Source of the DNA: Nocardioides sp. GY 10113
GTDB lineage: Bacteria; Actinomycetota; Actinomycetes; Propionibacteriales; Nocardioidaceae
Direction of reading: 5' to 3'
Length of the DNA stretch: 64,000 nucleotides
Assembly (NCBI RefSeq): GCF_004919105.1
Contig: NZ_STGK01000001.1
Coordinates: 62,001 to 126,000 of the forward strand
Made by a program: the position numbers and the translations under genes. Below, in pieces: positions 1 to 9,051 of this stretch (positions are counted from its first letter, which is position 1; each line of letters starts with the position of its first letter). The notes beneath the pieces are model-generated. The model had not been told where the DNA came from. It was given only the letters and a program-made list of their open reading frames with translations, and ran no database searches.

Positions 1-26
1 AAGTCTGGCACCTTCGCGGAGGAGGG

Positions 27-1250
27 TCAGCGCCTCGTCGCGAGGAAGTCGGCGATTCGGCCGATCGCCTCCTCCAGGACCTCCACGTCGGGCAGGGTGA
101 CCAGGCGGAAGTGATCCGGTTCCGGCCAGTTGAACCCGGTGCCGTGGGTGACCAGGATCTTCTTCGCCCGCAGCAGGTCGATGACGAACTGCTGGTCGTC
201 GTCGATCTGGTAGACGTCGGGGTCCAGCCGGGGGAAGCAGTAGAGGGCGCCGCGCGGCCGCACGGAGGTGACACCCGGGATCTCGTTGAGCAGCCGGTCG
301 GCCAGCATCGCCTGCTCGTAGAAGCGGCCGCCGGGGACGATCAGCTCGTTGATCGACTGGTAGCCGCCGAGCGCCGTCTGGATCGCGTGCTGCGCAGGGA
401 CGTTGGCGCACATCCGCATGTTCGCGATCAGGGTCAGCCCCTCGAGGAACTCCTCCGCGATCTCCTTGGGGCCCGACACCATCACCCAGCCGGCCCGGTA
501 GCCGCAGACGCGGTAGGCCTTGGAGAGGCCGCTGAAGGTCAGGCAGAGCACGTCCGCGCCGGCCGCCGAGGCGGCGTGGTGATGCACCGCGTCGTCGAAC
601 AGGATCTTCTCGTAGATCTCGTCGGCGAAGACCACCAGCTGGTGACGGCGGGCGATGTCGACCAGTGCCTCCACCATCTCCTTGCTGTAGACCGCACCGG
701 TGGGGTTGTTCGGGTTGATGATCACCAGGGCGTGGGTGTTCTCGGTGATCTTCGACTCGATGTCCTGGAGGTCCGGCATCCAGTCGTTCTGCTCGTCGCA
801 CCGGTAGTGCACGGGGATCCCGCCGGAGAGGGTGACGGCGCCGGTCCACAGCGGGTAGTCGGGCGCCGGAACGAGGATCTCGTTGCCGTCGTCGACGAAC
901 GCCTGGAGCACCATCGAGATGAGCTCGCTGACGCCGTTGCCGATGAAGACGTCCTCGACGTCCGTCTCGCGCAGCCCACGTGACTGGTAGTACTGGGCGA
1001 CGGCCGTGCGCGCGGAGTAGATGCCGCGGGAGTCGCTGTAGCCCTGGGATTCCGGCAGGTGGTGGGTGACGTCGGCGACGATCGCCTCGGGTGCCTCGAA
1101 GCCGAAGGGCGCCGGGTTGCCGATGTTGAGCTTCAGGATCCGGTGGCCCTCCGCCTCCAGGCGCTGGGCCTCGACGAGGATCGGACCCCGCACGTCGTAG
1201 CGGACATCACGGAGCTTCTTGCTCTGTCGGATCTGGCGCACGAACGCCAT
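27..1250 (-). CDS. alaA: PLP-dependent aminotransferase, AlaA (alanine/glutamate-pyruvate) type
   Basis: A 407-residue fold-type I aminotransferase, expected to move amino groups between alanine, glutamate and their keto acids in the cytoplasm. The substrate loop INPNNPTGAVYS, the aspartate motif FADEIYEKI and the PLP lysine in TFSGLSKAYRVCGYRAGW are all present. The stretch CANVPAQHAIQTALGGYQSI is close to E. coli AlaA, which is why the alanine assignment is preferred over aspartate aminotransferase. The start is the ATG just before AFVRQIRQ. Longer upstream reading would cross the promoter region shared with the divergent acetyltransferase gene. The exact substrate is inferred from similarity only. 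Confidence 0.85.
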   Translation of the reverse strand: MAFVRQIRQSKKLRDVRYDVRGPILVEAQRLEAEGHRILKLNIGNPAPFGFEAPEAIVADVTHHLPESQGYSDSRGIYSARTAVAQYYQSRGLRETDVEDVFIGNGVSELISMVLQAFVDDGNEILVPAPDYPLWTGAVTLSGGIPVHYRCDEQNDWMPDLQDIESKITENTHALVIINPNNPTGAVYSKEMVEALVDIARRHQLVVFADEIYEKILFDDAVHHHAASAAGADVLCLTFSGLSKAYRVCGYRAGWVMVSGPKEIAEEFLEGLTLIANMRMCANVPAQHAIQTALGGYQSINELIVPGGRFYEQAMLADRLLNEIPGVTSVRPRGALYCFPRLDPDVYQIDDDQQFVIDLLRAKKILVTHGTGFNWPEPDHFRLVTLPDVEVLEEAIGRIADFLATRR

Positions 1251-1364
1251 TCTGGCAGGCAGGGGCCACCGGATTTCCGCGTGCCCACGGCGGTGGCGTG
1301 GCGCCGTACGATCGTGGGGACGGTCGAGCCAGACGAACCCGCGACACGGGCAGCAGGAGGTGGC

Positions 1365-1994
1365 ATGACCCGCACGACGGTGCCGGTGACCCACGAGCTG
1401 ATCACCCGATTGAGGCCGCCCTGCTCGGACGCGTACGGCGGGAGGTGGGTCTCGCAGCAACTGGAGGAGGGGGGCTCCTGCGGCCGGGTCGCCCTGGTCG
1501 AGGACCGACCGGTGGGCATCGTGCTCTACGCCCCACCCAACGCGGCCAGCGCCGCCGCCGATCAACCGACCGCGCCGGTCTCCGAGGACGCGCTGCTGAT
1601 GGTGGCGCTCTGGGTGCTTCCGGAGCAGCGCGGGGGAGGGGTCGGTCGGCTCCTCGTGCAGGCGATGGCCGCCGACGTCCTCGATCGGCCCGGGGTGCGC
1701 GCCGTCGAGTGCTTCGCGCGCCGTGGACCCGAGCGGGCTCGTGGCGCCGGGGGCGCGGACGCCCTGGTGCCCGCGGCGTTCCTGACGAGGGTCGGTTTCC
1801 GTGTGGAACGCGCGCACCCGAGGGTGCCGAGGATGCGGATGGACCTGCGGACCACCGTCTCCTGGCGCGACGAGGTCGGGGCGACCTGGGAGCGACTCCG
1901 GGACGCGGTCAGGCCCGCGCCGGCGCGCCCGCGGCCGATCGGCACCAGGAACGTCGACGGGCCGGCGACCCCCGTGGGATCACCGGCCCGTTGA
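1365..1994 (+). CDS. GNAT family N-acetyltransferase
   Basis: A 209-residue protein with the GNAT acetyl-CoA pyrophosphate-binding motif QRGGGVGRLLVQ in the middle, after the beta strand LLMVALWVLP. The enzyme would transfer an acetyl group from acetyl-CoA to an amine of unknown identity. The ATG is preceded by AGGAGG at 1355-1360, which fixes the start. The gene converges on trxA. The C-terminal 40 residues are rich in Arg and Pro and look disordered. Nothing in the sequence identifies the acceptor. Confidence 0.75.
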   Translation: MTRTTVPVTHELITRLRPPCSDAYGGRWVSQQLEEGGSCGRVALVEDRPVGIVLYAPPNAASAAADQPTAPVSEDALLMVALWVLPEQRGGGVGRLLVQAMAADVLDRPGVRAVECFARRGPERARGAGGADALVPAAFLTRVGFRVERAHPRVPRMRMDLRTTVSWRDEVGATWERLRDAVRPAPARPRPIGTRNVDGPATPVGSPAR

Positions 1995-2001
1995 GCCTGC
2001 T

Positions 2002-2019
2002 CGGCCGCTCGCGCGGCCG
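2002..2019. terminator. Hairpin between convergent GNAT and trxA genes
   Basis: A perfect 7-bp stem (CGGCCGC/GCGGCCG) with a 4-nt loop lies between two convergent stop codons, so it could end transcription from both sides. There is no T-tract, as is common for actinobacterial terminators. Confidence 0.5.
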
Positions 2020-2034
2020 TCGTGGTGCGCGGCC

Positions 2035-2361
2035 TCAGCCGGTGAAGTCGGCCAGCTCCTTGAGCAGCGCCGCCTTCGGGCGGGCGCCGACGATGCTCTT
2101 CACGACCTCGCCGTTCTGGTAGACGTTGATGGTCGGGATACCGGTCACGCGGTAGGACGCCGGGGTGACGGGGTTCTCGTCGACGTTCATCTTGAAGAAC
2201 GAGATCTTGTCGCCGTGCGCACCGGCGATCTCGTCGAGGATCGGCGCGACCTGGCGGCACGGGCCGCACCACTCGGCCCAGAAGTCGACCAGGACCGGCT
2301 TGTCGGCCTTGAGGACCTGGGTCTCGAACTCGGCGTCCGTCACAGCTGCGATGTTGCCCAT
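2035..2361 (-). CDS. trxA: Thioredoxin
   Basis: A 108-residue classical thioredoxin. It reduces protein disulfides in the cytoplasm and is itself reduced by the neighbouring TrxB. The active site WAEWCGPCRQ and the cis-proline region TGIPTINVYQNG are intact, and the length is exactly that of the family. A GAAGGGAAC ribosome-binding site precedes the ATG. A SigR/SigH-type promoter lies about 100 bp upstream (2461-2486), suggesting disulfide-stress induction separate from trxB. Confidence 0.96.
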   Translation of the reverse strand: MGNIAAVTDAEFETQVLKADKPVLVDFWAEWCGPCRQVAPILDEIAGAHGDKISFFKMNVDENPVTPASYRVTGIPTINVYQNGEVVKSIVGARPKAALLKELADFTG

Positions 2362-2460
2362 GGATGTTCCCTTCTCGCGGGCCGGAGGGGGCCCGGTTCC
2401 TGTCGCCGGCGCATGGCCGGCGGTCGACGTGTGGTGTGGTGTCACGGCTCCTGCTCAGTC

Positions 2461-2486
2461 AACAGCACCGTGCCGCCCGATGTTCC
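2461..2486 (-). promoter_or_regulatory. Candidate SigR/SigH-type promoter of trxA
   Basis: Read on the minus strand this is GGAAC, 18 nt, then GTT, close to the published disulfide-stress sigma consensus GGAAT-N18/19-GTT. It points toward trxA and lies in the trxB-trxA gap. It is not a match to the ECF sigma factor encoded 2 kb away, whose own consensus is unknown. Confidence 0.5.
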
Positions 2487-2549
2487 CCGTGGCGCGGGGG
2501 TGTCGGGCGAGTCGGGTCACGACGCCGTGACCCGCGCGGCTCGGGCTGC

Positions 2550-3530
2550 TCAGCCGGCCGCCGCGGCCGCGGCGGCCTCGGCGAACTCGAGCTCGGCCAG
2601 GTACTTCTCGGTGTCCAGCGCGGCGGCGCAACCGCTGCCCGCGGCGGTGATCGCCTGCCGGTAGCGCCGGTCCACCAGGTCGCCCGACGCGAAGACGCCG
2701 GGCAGGTTGGTGGCGGTGGAGCCCGGGGCGACCAGCACGTAGCCGTCGTCGTCGAGGTCGACCTGGCCGACCAGCAGCTCCGAGCGCGGGATGTGGCCGA
2801 TCGCCACGAACAGGCCGGTCGCCGGCAGCTCGGAGGTCTCGCCGGTGACGGTGTCCTTCAGCGTCAGCGACTCCAGGGAGTCGGTGCCGTTGACCGACTC
2901 GACCGCGGCGTTCCAGACGATCTCGAGCTTCGGGTCGGCGAACGCGCGCTCCTGCATGATCTTGGAGGCGCGCAGCTCGTCCCGACGGTGGATCAGGGTG
3001 ACCTTCGACCCGAAGCGGGTCAGGAAGGTGGCCTCCTCGACGGCGGAGTCGCCGCCGCCGACGACAGCGATGTGCTGCTCGCGGAAGAAGAAGCCGTCGC
3101 AGGTCGCGCAGTACGAGACGCCGCGACCGGAGAGCGCGTCCTCGTTGGGCAGGTCGAGCTTGCGGTAGCCGGAGCCCGTGGCCAGGATCACCGCGCGCGC
3201 GGTGTAGGTGTCGGTCGCGGTCTTGACCACCTTGATCGGGCCGGTCAGGTCGACCTCGACCACGTCGTCGGCGACCAGCTCCGCGCCGAACCGCTCGGCC
3301 TGGGCGCGCATCTCGTCCATCAGGGCGGGTCCTTGGATCCCGTCCCGGAAGCCCGGGAAGTTCTCCACCTCGGTGGTGTTCATCAGCGCGCCACCGGCGG
3401 TCACCGAGCCCTCGAAGACGAGGGGGTTCAGGCTCGCGCGGGCGGTGTAGATCGCAGCGGTGTACCCGGCCGGGCCGGAGCCGATGACGATGACGTTGCG
3501 CGGCTCGGCGGTGGTGGGATCGGTGGTCAC
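2550..3530 (-). CDS. trxB: Thioredoxin-disulfide reductase
   Basis: A 326-residue NADPH- and FAD-dependent reductase that keeps thioredoxin reduced. The FAD-binding [16 protein letters not shown] is at the N-terminus, the redox-active pair is in [11 protein letters not shown], the NADPH-binding [10 protein letters not shown] follows, and the second FAD motif [10 protein letters not shown] is near the C-terminus. The GTG start is chosen because GAAGGAGCC precedes it. An alternative upstream ATG would place the SigR-like promoter inside the gene. It is transcribed with, but about 190 bp ahead of, trxA. Confidence 0.96.
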   Translation of the reverse strand: MTTDPTTAEPRNVIVIGSGPAGYTAAIYTARASLNPLVFEGSVTAGGALMNTTEVENFPGFRDGIQGPALMDEMRAQAERFGAELVADDVVEVDLTGPIKVVKTATDTYTARAVILATGSGYRKLDLPNEDALSGRGVSYCATCDGFFFREQHIAVVGGGDSAVEEATFLTRFGSKVTLIHRRDELRASKIMQERAFADPKLEIVWNAAVESVNGTDSLESLTLKDTVTGETSELPATGLFVAIGHIPRSELLVGQVDLDDDGYVLVAPGSTATNLPGVFASGDLVDRRYRQAITAAGSGCAAALDTEKYLAELEFAEAAAAAAAG

Positions 3531-3560
3531 AGAGGCTCCTTCGATGGCGTACGCGATCTC

Positions 3561-3587
3561 AACGACGATGGTAGGCCCGTTGATTCC
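3561..3587 (-). promoter_or_regulatory. Candidate SigR/SigH-type promoter of trxB
   Basis: On the minus strand GGGAAT is followed, after 19 nt, by GTT, matching GGAAT-N18/19-GTT. It lies about 30 bp before the GTG of trxB. The trxBA genes of Streptomyces are classical SigR targets, so the same control is expected here. Confidence 0.6.
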
Positions 3588-3653
3588 CGGGCCGCGCATC
3601 GCGCCTGTCACGTGCGACGGGCGTCGCGGATGGTGGCTGCTGGCGCTGGCGCT

Positions 3654-3681
3654 GGCTATTGGTCGGTGGCTATTGGTCGGT
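3654..3681. repeat. Perfect 14-bp tandem duplication over the anti-sigma stop codon
   Basis: GGCTATTGGTCGGT is present twice head to tail. The stop codon of the anti-sigma gene (3670-3672) lies in the second copy, so the duplication falls on the last codons of that gene. Confidence 0.9.
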
Positions 3682-4539
3682 GGGCAGCGTCACAGAGCGC
3701 AGCGTCTCGCCGGTGCCGCAGCGCAGCACCTCCACCACCTGGGTGGAGCCGACGGGCTTGCGGAAGACCGCCAGCGCCGGGAGTCGCTGGTAGTGCACGC
3801 CGACGTAGACAGCGGGATCCAGCTGGAGTGTCGCGCACGTGAAGCGGCGCGGCGTCGACACCGACGGTACGGCGTAGTCGGCCGAGGCCGGGACGTGGGC
3901 GGCCCGCAGGCGCAGCAGGTCGGTGCGCAGGTGCGCCGGCCGCACCACCCGGCCCGTCACGGCCTTGCGCGCGGCGAGGGAGCCGCTCGTCCCGGCCCGC
4001 TCGGTGACCGCGGCGCGCGGCGCATCCGCGGCACTCCCGTCGTCCAGCTGGTCCGCAGCGTCCAGCGGGGACACCGCGGCCGTGTCCCACTCGTCCAGGT
4101 CGGCCCGCCCGCCCGCCTCCGTCCGGTCGGGGGCGCCGCCCTCCGCCAGCGACTCCTCCCCGCCGCGCTGTGCGTCCCTGTCGGCGATCGCGCTCATGAC
4201 GTCGCTGGCGGGCTGGTCACCGTGCAGCTGCAGGCCGATGCCGACCACGGCCGCGGCGGCCGCCGCGGCCACCAGGATCCGGCCCAGGAACCGGCGTCGG
4301 CGGCCCGCCTGGTCGATCTCCCCTCGGACGTCCCCGTGGCCGTGGCCGTGCACGTCGCGCTCGATGCTGGCGCCGGCGCTCCGCTCCGCGGTCAGCTGCA
4401 ACAGCCGTGCGTCGAGCGAGGCGGCGACCTCGTCCGGCAGCACGGCCGGCTCGGCGGCATCGGCCAGCAGCCGTCGTACGGCGTCGTCACGGTCGGGGTG
4501 CAGCGGTGCGACGGCGTCGCGGTCGCGGGGGTGGGTCAT
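3670..4539 (-). CDS. Probable membrane-anchored anti-sigma factor of the adjacent ECF sigma
   Basis: A 289-residue protein encoded directly after the ECF sigma gene, in the position of the M. tuberculosis SigM anti-sigma Rv3912. The first 90 residues are cytoplasmic and charged. A single Ala-rich membrane helix ([19 protein letters not shown]) follows at about residues 90-110, and the remaining part would be extracytoplasmic. No HxxxCxxC zinc anti-sigma motif is seen, so it is not a ZAS protein of the RsrA kind. The assignment rests on position, topology and size more than on sequence. A 14-bp duplication overlaps its 3' end. Confidence 0.65.
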   Translation of the reverse strand: MTHPRDRDAVAPLHPDRDDAVRRLLADAAEPAVLPDEVAASLDARLLQLTAERSAGASIERDVHGHGHGDVRGEIDQAGRRRRFLGRILVAAAAAAAVVGIGLQLHGDQPASDVMSAIADRDAQRGGEESLAEGGAPDRTEAGGRADLDEWDTAAVSPLDAADQLDDGSAADAPRAAVTERAGTSGSLAARKAVTGRVVRPAHLRTDLLRLRAAHVPASADYAVPSVSTPRRFTCATLQLDPAVYVGVHYQRLPALAVFRKPVGSTQVVEVLRCGTGETLRSVTLPTDQ

Positions 4540-4551
4540 GCTGGATCCTCG

Positions 4552-5337
4552 TCAGGGGGTGGTCGTCGCGGCGGGCACGCCGTCGGGTGGCCCGCGTCGC
4601 CGCCCCGATCGGACGTCCCGGGCCGTCACCGCGTTCCCGCCCGGGGCCGAGGAGGAGGGGTGATCCCCCTCACCGGCGGTGAGCAGGTCCTGCAGCAGCA
4701 CCGCCAGCCGTGCGCGACCCCGCGAGCAGCGGCTCTTGATCGTGCCCTCCGCGCAGTCCAGGATCACGGCGGCCTCGGCCACCGAGTAGCCCTCCATGTC
4801 GACCAGGACCAGGGCTGCTCGCTGCTCGGCGGGGAGCGTGGCCAGCGCCGTTCGCACCCGGGCCCGCTGCTCGGCGCGGAGCTGGTGCTCGAGCGGGTCG
4901 GTGGTCTCGTCCGCGGCGGCCGGGGGCCGGAGCGCCTCCCGGTCGTCGACCAGCTCCGGGAGCGGCTCGGCCCGGCGGACCCGGGCGGCGCGGAGCCGGT
5001 CCAGGCACGCGTTCACCACGACGCGGTGCAGCCAGGTGGTCACCTGTGCCTCGCCCCGGAAGGAGCCGGCACGACGGAAGGCCGCGACCATCCCGTCCTG
5101 GAGGCCGTCGGCGGCCACGTCGGGATCCCCGGTCGTCCGCAGCGCGACCGCCCACAGCCGGTCGCGATGCCGGCGGAAGAGGATCCCGAAGGCCTCGGGG
5201 TCCCCGGCGACGTGGTCGGCCAGGAGGTCGGCGTCGGAGCGAGGGGCCTCGGGGTCGTCGGGCTGCTCGGGGGTGCGGCGGGAGCGTTCGCCGGCGTCGT
5301 CGGCGGGGACCGCGACGCGGATCGGATCAGTGCCCAC
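4552..5337 (-). CDS. sigM: ECF sigma factor, SigM type
   Basis: A 261-residue sigma-70 family factor. Region 2 is at about residues 45-115 (FGILFRRHRDRLWAVALRTT to FRGEAQVTTWLHRVVVNACL) and region 4 at about 165-220 (LPAEQRAALVLVDMEGYS to CAEGTIKSRCSRGRARL). The name follows synteny with sigM-Rv3912-trxB2-trxC. The GTG start has GGAGGTGG before it and overlaps the upstream pseudokinase gene by 11 bp, implying translational coupling. An ATG 36 bp further upstream is possible. The 40-residue C-terminal tail is basic and probably disordered. Confidence 0.9.
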   Translation of the reverse strand: MGTDPIRVAVPADDAGERSRRTPEQPDDPEAPRSDADLLADHVAGDPEAFGILFRRHRDRLWAVALRTTGDPDVAADGLQDGMVAAFRRAGSFRGEAQVTTWLHRVVVNACLDRLRAARVRRAEPLPELVDDREALRPPAAADETTDPLEHQLRAEQRARVRTALATLPAEQRAALVLVDMEGYSVAEAAVILDCAEGTIKSRCSRGRARLAVLLQDLLTAGEGDHPSSSAPGGNAVTARDVRSGRRRGPPDGVPAATTTP

Positions 5338-7249
5338 GCACGACCACCTCCGCAACCTCGATCCGATAGCCACCGGTGACCGGCGGCAAGGCAGTGAACC
5401 ACACGAGCAGGTAGCGCCCGGTGGTCGCGCCCTGACTGATGTCGTCGGTGCTGGGGGTCAGGGTTGCCGTGTCACCTTCCGCCGTCGTCCTCGCCACCGG
5501 CGTGCCGCCGGGTGCCGAGGTGGGGGCGGTCCGACTGATCCAGGCGTCGACCGTCGACGGCGCGCCGACCAGCTGGAGCTTCACGCTGGTGATGGTGCGG
5601 ACCTCTCCGAGGTCGACGATCAGCCCGACGCCGGTCTTCAGCGCCCCCGGGGGCGGGCCGAGCTGGTCCAGGTAGGTCTGCGAGCGCCAGGCGGTCGAGG
5701 GGTCCCCGTCCACCGCGAGCGCGGCGGTCTCCCGGTTCTCGTCCCCGTCGCCGAGCGGGTCGAAGTCGGTGGCGGAGAGCACGCCGAGCTTGCTGGGCGC
5801 GACGCTGGGGGCCGGGGAGCTGCCCCGGGTGGGGCCTGTCGTCTCCGCGCCGAGCGGCGTGCGGCCCCGGCCGAGGTTGATCGCGATCGCGACGGCGACC
5901 ACCAGCACCAGCACCAGCCCGACGGCCAGGGCCAGCCGCAGCCACGAGCGTCCCGGCACCGGCTCCTCATCGGCCGGCGCGATGCGCTCCAGCGTGCCGG
6001 TACCGCTGTCCCAGCCCTGTTGGTCCGCCGGCGGCGCCTGCGCGGCGACCTCGGGCGGGGTGGGTGCCGGGGACTCGGCCCGGGCCCGCCGGGCGGCGGT
6101 GCCCTCGGGGGTGTCGGGCGCGAAGAGCGGGCGCTCAGGCGGCTCCTCGAACGGTGGCGGCGGCGGGGGCGGGGTGCTCCGGGCGCGCATCCAGCCGACC
6201 TCCTGGTCCTCACCGAAGACCGGCATCCCGGCCTCGGTGGGCAGCTCGGAGACCAGCGGGATCGGGCCGGGCTCCTCGGCCACGGACGACTCGCTCGTGG
6301 CGGGCGCGGGCGCGGGCGGGGCCTCGGTCGGGGCCTCGGTCGGGGCCCGCCGCGGCTCCGTCCGGACGGGCGGGTCCGCCAGCGCGGGGAGCACGACCGG
6401 GCGCACCTCGTTGATCGGGAGGATCGAGGAGGCGAGCTCCTCGGGGAGCCCGGCGGTGTCGCCGAGGAACTCCATGAGCCGGTCGTAGACGGCCCGCGCG
6501 CTCGAGACGTCCGGGGCGTCCATCGCCGAGCCGGTCGGCAGCCACCAGCGGTGGTGGTGCTCGCCCGCGTGGTCGATCTCGCACCACAACGTGTCCAACG
6601 GGCGCGGTACGCCGGGCAGCGCCTGCCGCGGCGCCATCGTGGTGCCGTGCGCCTGCAGCGCGGGCTCGACCACCGAGGTCGAGTGCCCTGCCCAGGTGCC
6701 GGTGAGGGCGCAGTAGAGCAGCCCGCCCAGGTCGGTCAGGTCGGCGGACTCCTTGGCCGGGGGAAGCCCGTGCAGCGCGGCGTCCACGCAGAGGCCGATG
6801 ATCCGGACCGCACCCAGCCGGTCGATCAGGATGTTCTCCGGGTTGAGCCGCCCGTGGGTGACGCCGCGCTCGTGGCAACGGGCGATCGCGTCCGCGACGT
6901 CGGCGACGAGCCAGGCGGCGCGGCGCGCGGGGAGGGGCCCGGCGTGGTTGACCAGGATGTCCAGGGAGGTTCCGGTGCCCCACTCGTTGACCACGAAGCA
7001 CAGGCCGTCGCGGGTCTCGACGTCGAGCACCCGGAGCAGGCGCGGATCGAGGACGGTGGCCGAGGAGCGGGCGGCGGTGACCAGCGCGTCCGACCGCGGG
7101 TCGGCCGCGGAGATGACGTGCAGCGCGACGTAGCGGTCCAGAACGGCGTCGTGCGCCCGCCAGAACCGCCCGCCCGCGCTCTCGGTCAGCAGGTCGATCA
7201 AGCGGTATCGGCCGGCCAGCACATCGCCGGGACGCGTCGATGTCGCCAC
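5327..7249 (-). CDS. Membrane pseudokinase with extracellular discoidin-like domain (MurJ partner)
   Basis: A 640-residue protein matching the C-terminal half of mycobacterial MviN (Rv3910), here encoded separately from MurJ. Residues 1-260 have a Ser/Thr kinase fold, but the catalytic motifs are degraded: the lysine strand reads YVALHV, the HRD position is HGRLNPENIL, and the DFG position reads GLC. A Pro-rich linker follows, then a membrane helix (LALAVGLVLVLVVAVAIAI, about residue 435-455), then an extracellular domain with VDGDPSTAWRSQ and VDLGEVRTITSVKLQLVG, typical of discoidin-like sugar-binding folds. In mycobacteria this pseudokinase, once phosphorylated, recruits FhaA to control lipid II flipping. 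A similar role is inferred. The GTG start has AGAGGAC upstream. Confidence 0.8.
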   Translation of the reverse strand: MATSTRPGDVLAGRYRLIDLLTESAGGRFWRAHDAVLDRYVALHVISAADPRSDALVTAARSSATVLDPRLLRVLDVETRDGLCFVVNEWGTGTSLDILVNHAGPLPARRAAWLVADVADAIARCHERGVTHGRLNPENILIDRLGAVRIIGLCVDAALHGLPPAKESADLTDLGGLLYCALTGTWAGHSTSVVEPALQAHGTTMAPRQALPGVPRPLDTLWCEIDHAGEHHHRWWLPTGSAMDAPDVSSARAVYDRLMEFLGDTAGLPEELASSILPINEVRPVVLPALADPPVRTEPRRAPTEAPTEAPPAPAPATSESSVAEEPGPIPLVSELPTEAGMPVFGEDQEVGWMRARSTPPPPPPPFEEPPERPLFAPDTPEGTAARRARAESPAPTPPEVAAQAPPADQQGWDSGTGTLERIAPADEEPVPGRSWLRLALAVGLVLVLVVAVAIAINLGRGRTPLGAETTGPTRGSSPAPSVAPSKLGVLSATDFDPLGDGDENRETAALAVDGDPSTAWRSQTYLDQLGPPPGALKTGVGLIVDLGEVRTITSVKLQLVGAPSTVDAWISRTAPTSAPGGTPVARTTAEGDTATLTPSTDDISQGATTGRYLLVWFTALPPVTGGYRIEVAEVVVRGH

Positions 7250-7302
7250 ACCAGTCCTCTCTGATTCCCGGCCATCGTAGGCCGCGCGAGCGGCCCGCGA
7301 GG

Positions 7303-9051
7303 TCAGCCTCGGCGAACCCGCGCCAGGACCATCCCGACGACGGCGGTGACCTCGGTCAGGCGGAGCGCTCGAGCGGTGCCGAGGAAGAATCCGCCGGCGC
7401 CGGCGCTGATCACGACCACCTCGACCGCGGCGAGCACCCAGCCGGGCTCGGCGACCAGTCGGTCGACGGTGTCGCCGACCACGATCCGCAGCAGCCAGGA
7501 GACCGCCGCCACGCCCGCGGCGCCGACCAGCAGTCGGCCGACCCAGCCCAGCCACCGGGCCGAGGTCGCCGGGGCCCCGCCGCGCCGCAGCGTGCGGACC
7601 AGCAGCGTCGCCGAGATCGCCGCGCCGACCGTGTAGGCGGCGGTGTAGGCCAGCACCAGGGCCGAGGTGGTCTGCGCGGGGTCGGTCAGGCCGACCAGGG
7701 TGATGGCCATCGCGATGTTCGTCGCGGCGATCACGCACTGCACCCAGAACACCAGGCGGTTGCGCTCCAGGGCGTAGAAGCCGCGCAGCACCAGGTAGTG
7801 CACGGTGAAGGCGGTGACGCCGGCGCCGAACAGCATCAGCGGCACCGCGAAGACGTCGTACGTCGCCGCCGCGCTGCCGTGGCCCCAGATCACCTGCGCC
7901 AGCGGCAGGGCGATCGCCGGTAGCAGCGCGGCGAAGGGCACGATCACGCTCAGCGCGGTGCGCAGCGTCTCGCCCAGGGTGGCGCCCAGGCGGGCGAGGT
8001 CGTGGGCCTCGGCGGAGGCCGAGATCCGGGGCAGGATCGCGGTGGCCAGGGAGACCGTGATGATCGAGTGCGGAACCATCGCGACCAGCATCGCGCCGGA
8101 GTACACGGTGACGCCGACACCGTCGGCGGCCTCGGCGGTGCCGCCGGAGCCGAGGCGCACGACGACCACGTAGGCGAGCTGGTTCACGATCACGAACAGG
8201 ACCGTCCACAGCCCGAGGCGGAACGTGTTGCTCAGCCCGACGCCGCGGAAGTCGAACCGGGGGCGGTAGCGCACGCCGGCGCTGCGCAGGTACGGCAGCA
8301 GGATCAGGAACTGCGCGGCGATGCCGAGTGTCGATCCGATGCCGAGCAGCGCCTCCTGCTGACGGGTGAACGCGCCGGTGAACTCGGCCGGTGCGGGGCC
8401 GAACGCGACCAGGTAGACGACCAGCACGCCGACGGTGATCACGTTGTTGGCGATCGGCGCCCACATCATCGGCCCGAAGCGACCGCGGGCGTTCAGGATC
8501 TGCCCGACCAGCGCGAACATGCCGTAGAAGAAGACCTGGGGCAGGCAGTAGCGGGCGAAGTCGATCGCCGACTGCCGTTGCTCGGCCAACGCCGGCTCGT
8601 CCCACTTCGGGCTGAGCAGCACGTCCATCACCAGCGGAGCCGCGATGACGAGCACCACGGTCACCGCGCCCAGGAAGAGGACGGCCAGCGTCATGACCCG
8701 GTCGATGTAGCCGGCGCCGCGGTCCTCGTCGTTCTTCATCGCCCGCACGAGCTGGGGCACCAGCACCGCGTTGAAGACGCCGCCGGCCAGCAGGATGTAG
8801 AGCATGTTCGGCAGCGTGTTGGCGACCGTGAAGATCTCCGCGTGCAACGCGGTGCCCAGCGCGGCCGCCAGCAGCGTCGACCGGAAGAAGCCGCTGAACC
8901 GGGAGACGATGGTGCCCGCGGCCATCACCGCGCTGCTGCTGAGGATCGCGCGCTGGCCGTCCGACGGCCCGTCGTCCTCGCCGCCCGTCCGGTGCTCGGC
9001 CCGGCCGTCCGCCGGGTCCGCGCCGGCGCGCGCTGCGGGGTCCTCGCTCAC
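7303..9051 (-). CDS. murJ: Lipid II flippase MurJ
   Basis: A 582-residue polytopic protein of the MviN/MOP superfamily that flips lipid II across the membrane for peptidoglycan synthesis. The signature start SSSAVMAAGTIVSRFSGFFR is followed by about fourteen membrane segments, with the family motif NMLYILLAGGVFNAVLVPQL and the later ALERNRLVFWVQ region. The first 35 residues are acidic and cytoplasmic. Its GTG overlaps the TGA of the preceding DUF6049 gene by 4 bp (GTGA), and the pseudokinase gene starts 53 bp after its stop, so the three are probably co-transcribed. Confidence 0.93.
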   Translation of the reverse strand: MSEDPAARAGADPADGRAEHRTGGEDDGPSDGQRAILSSSAVMAAGTIVSRFSGFFRSTLLAAALGTALHAEIFTVANTLPNMLYILLAGGVFNAVLVPQLVRAMKNDEDRGAGYIDRVMTLAVLFLGAVTVVLVIAAPLVMDVLLSPKWDEPALAEQRQSAIDFARYCLPQVFFYGMFALVGQILNARGRFGPMMWAPIANNVITVGVLVVYLVAFGPAPAEFTGAFTRQQEALLGIGSTLGIAAQFLILLPYLRSAGVRYRPRFDFRGVGLSNTFRLGLWTVLFVIVNQLAYVVVVRLGSGGTAEAADGVGVTVYSGAMLVAMVPHSIITVSLATAILPRISASAEAHDLARLGATLGETLRTALSVIVPFAALLPAIALPLAQVIWGHGSAAATYDVFAVPLMLFGAGVTAFTVHYLVLRGFYALERNRLVFWVQCVIAATNIAMAITLVGLTDPAQTTSALVLAYTAAYTVGAAISATLLVRTLRRGGAPATSARWLGWVGRLLVGAAGVAAVSWLLRIVVGDTVDRLVAEPGWVLAAVEVVVISAGAGGFFLGTARALRLTEVTAVVGMVLARVRRG

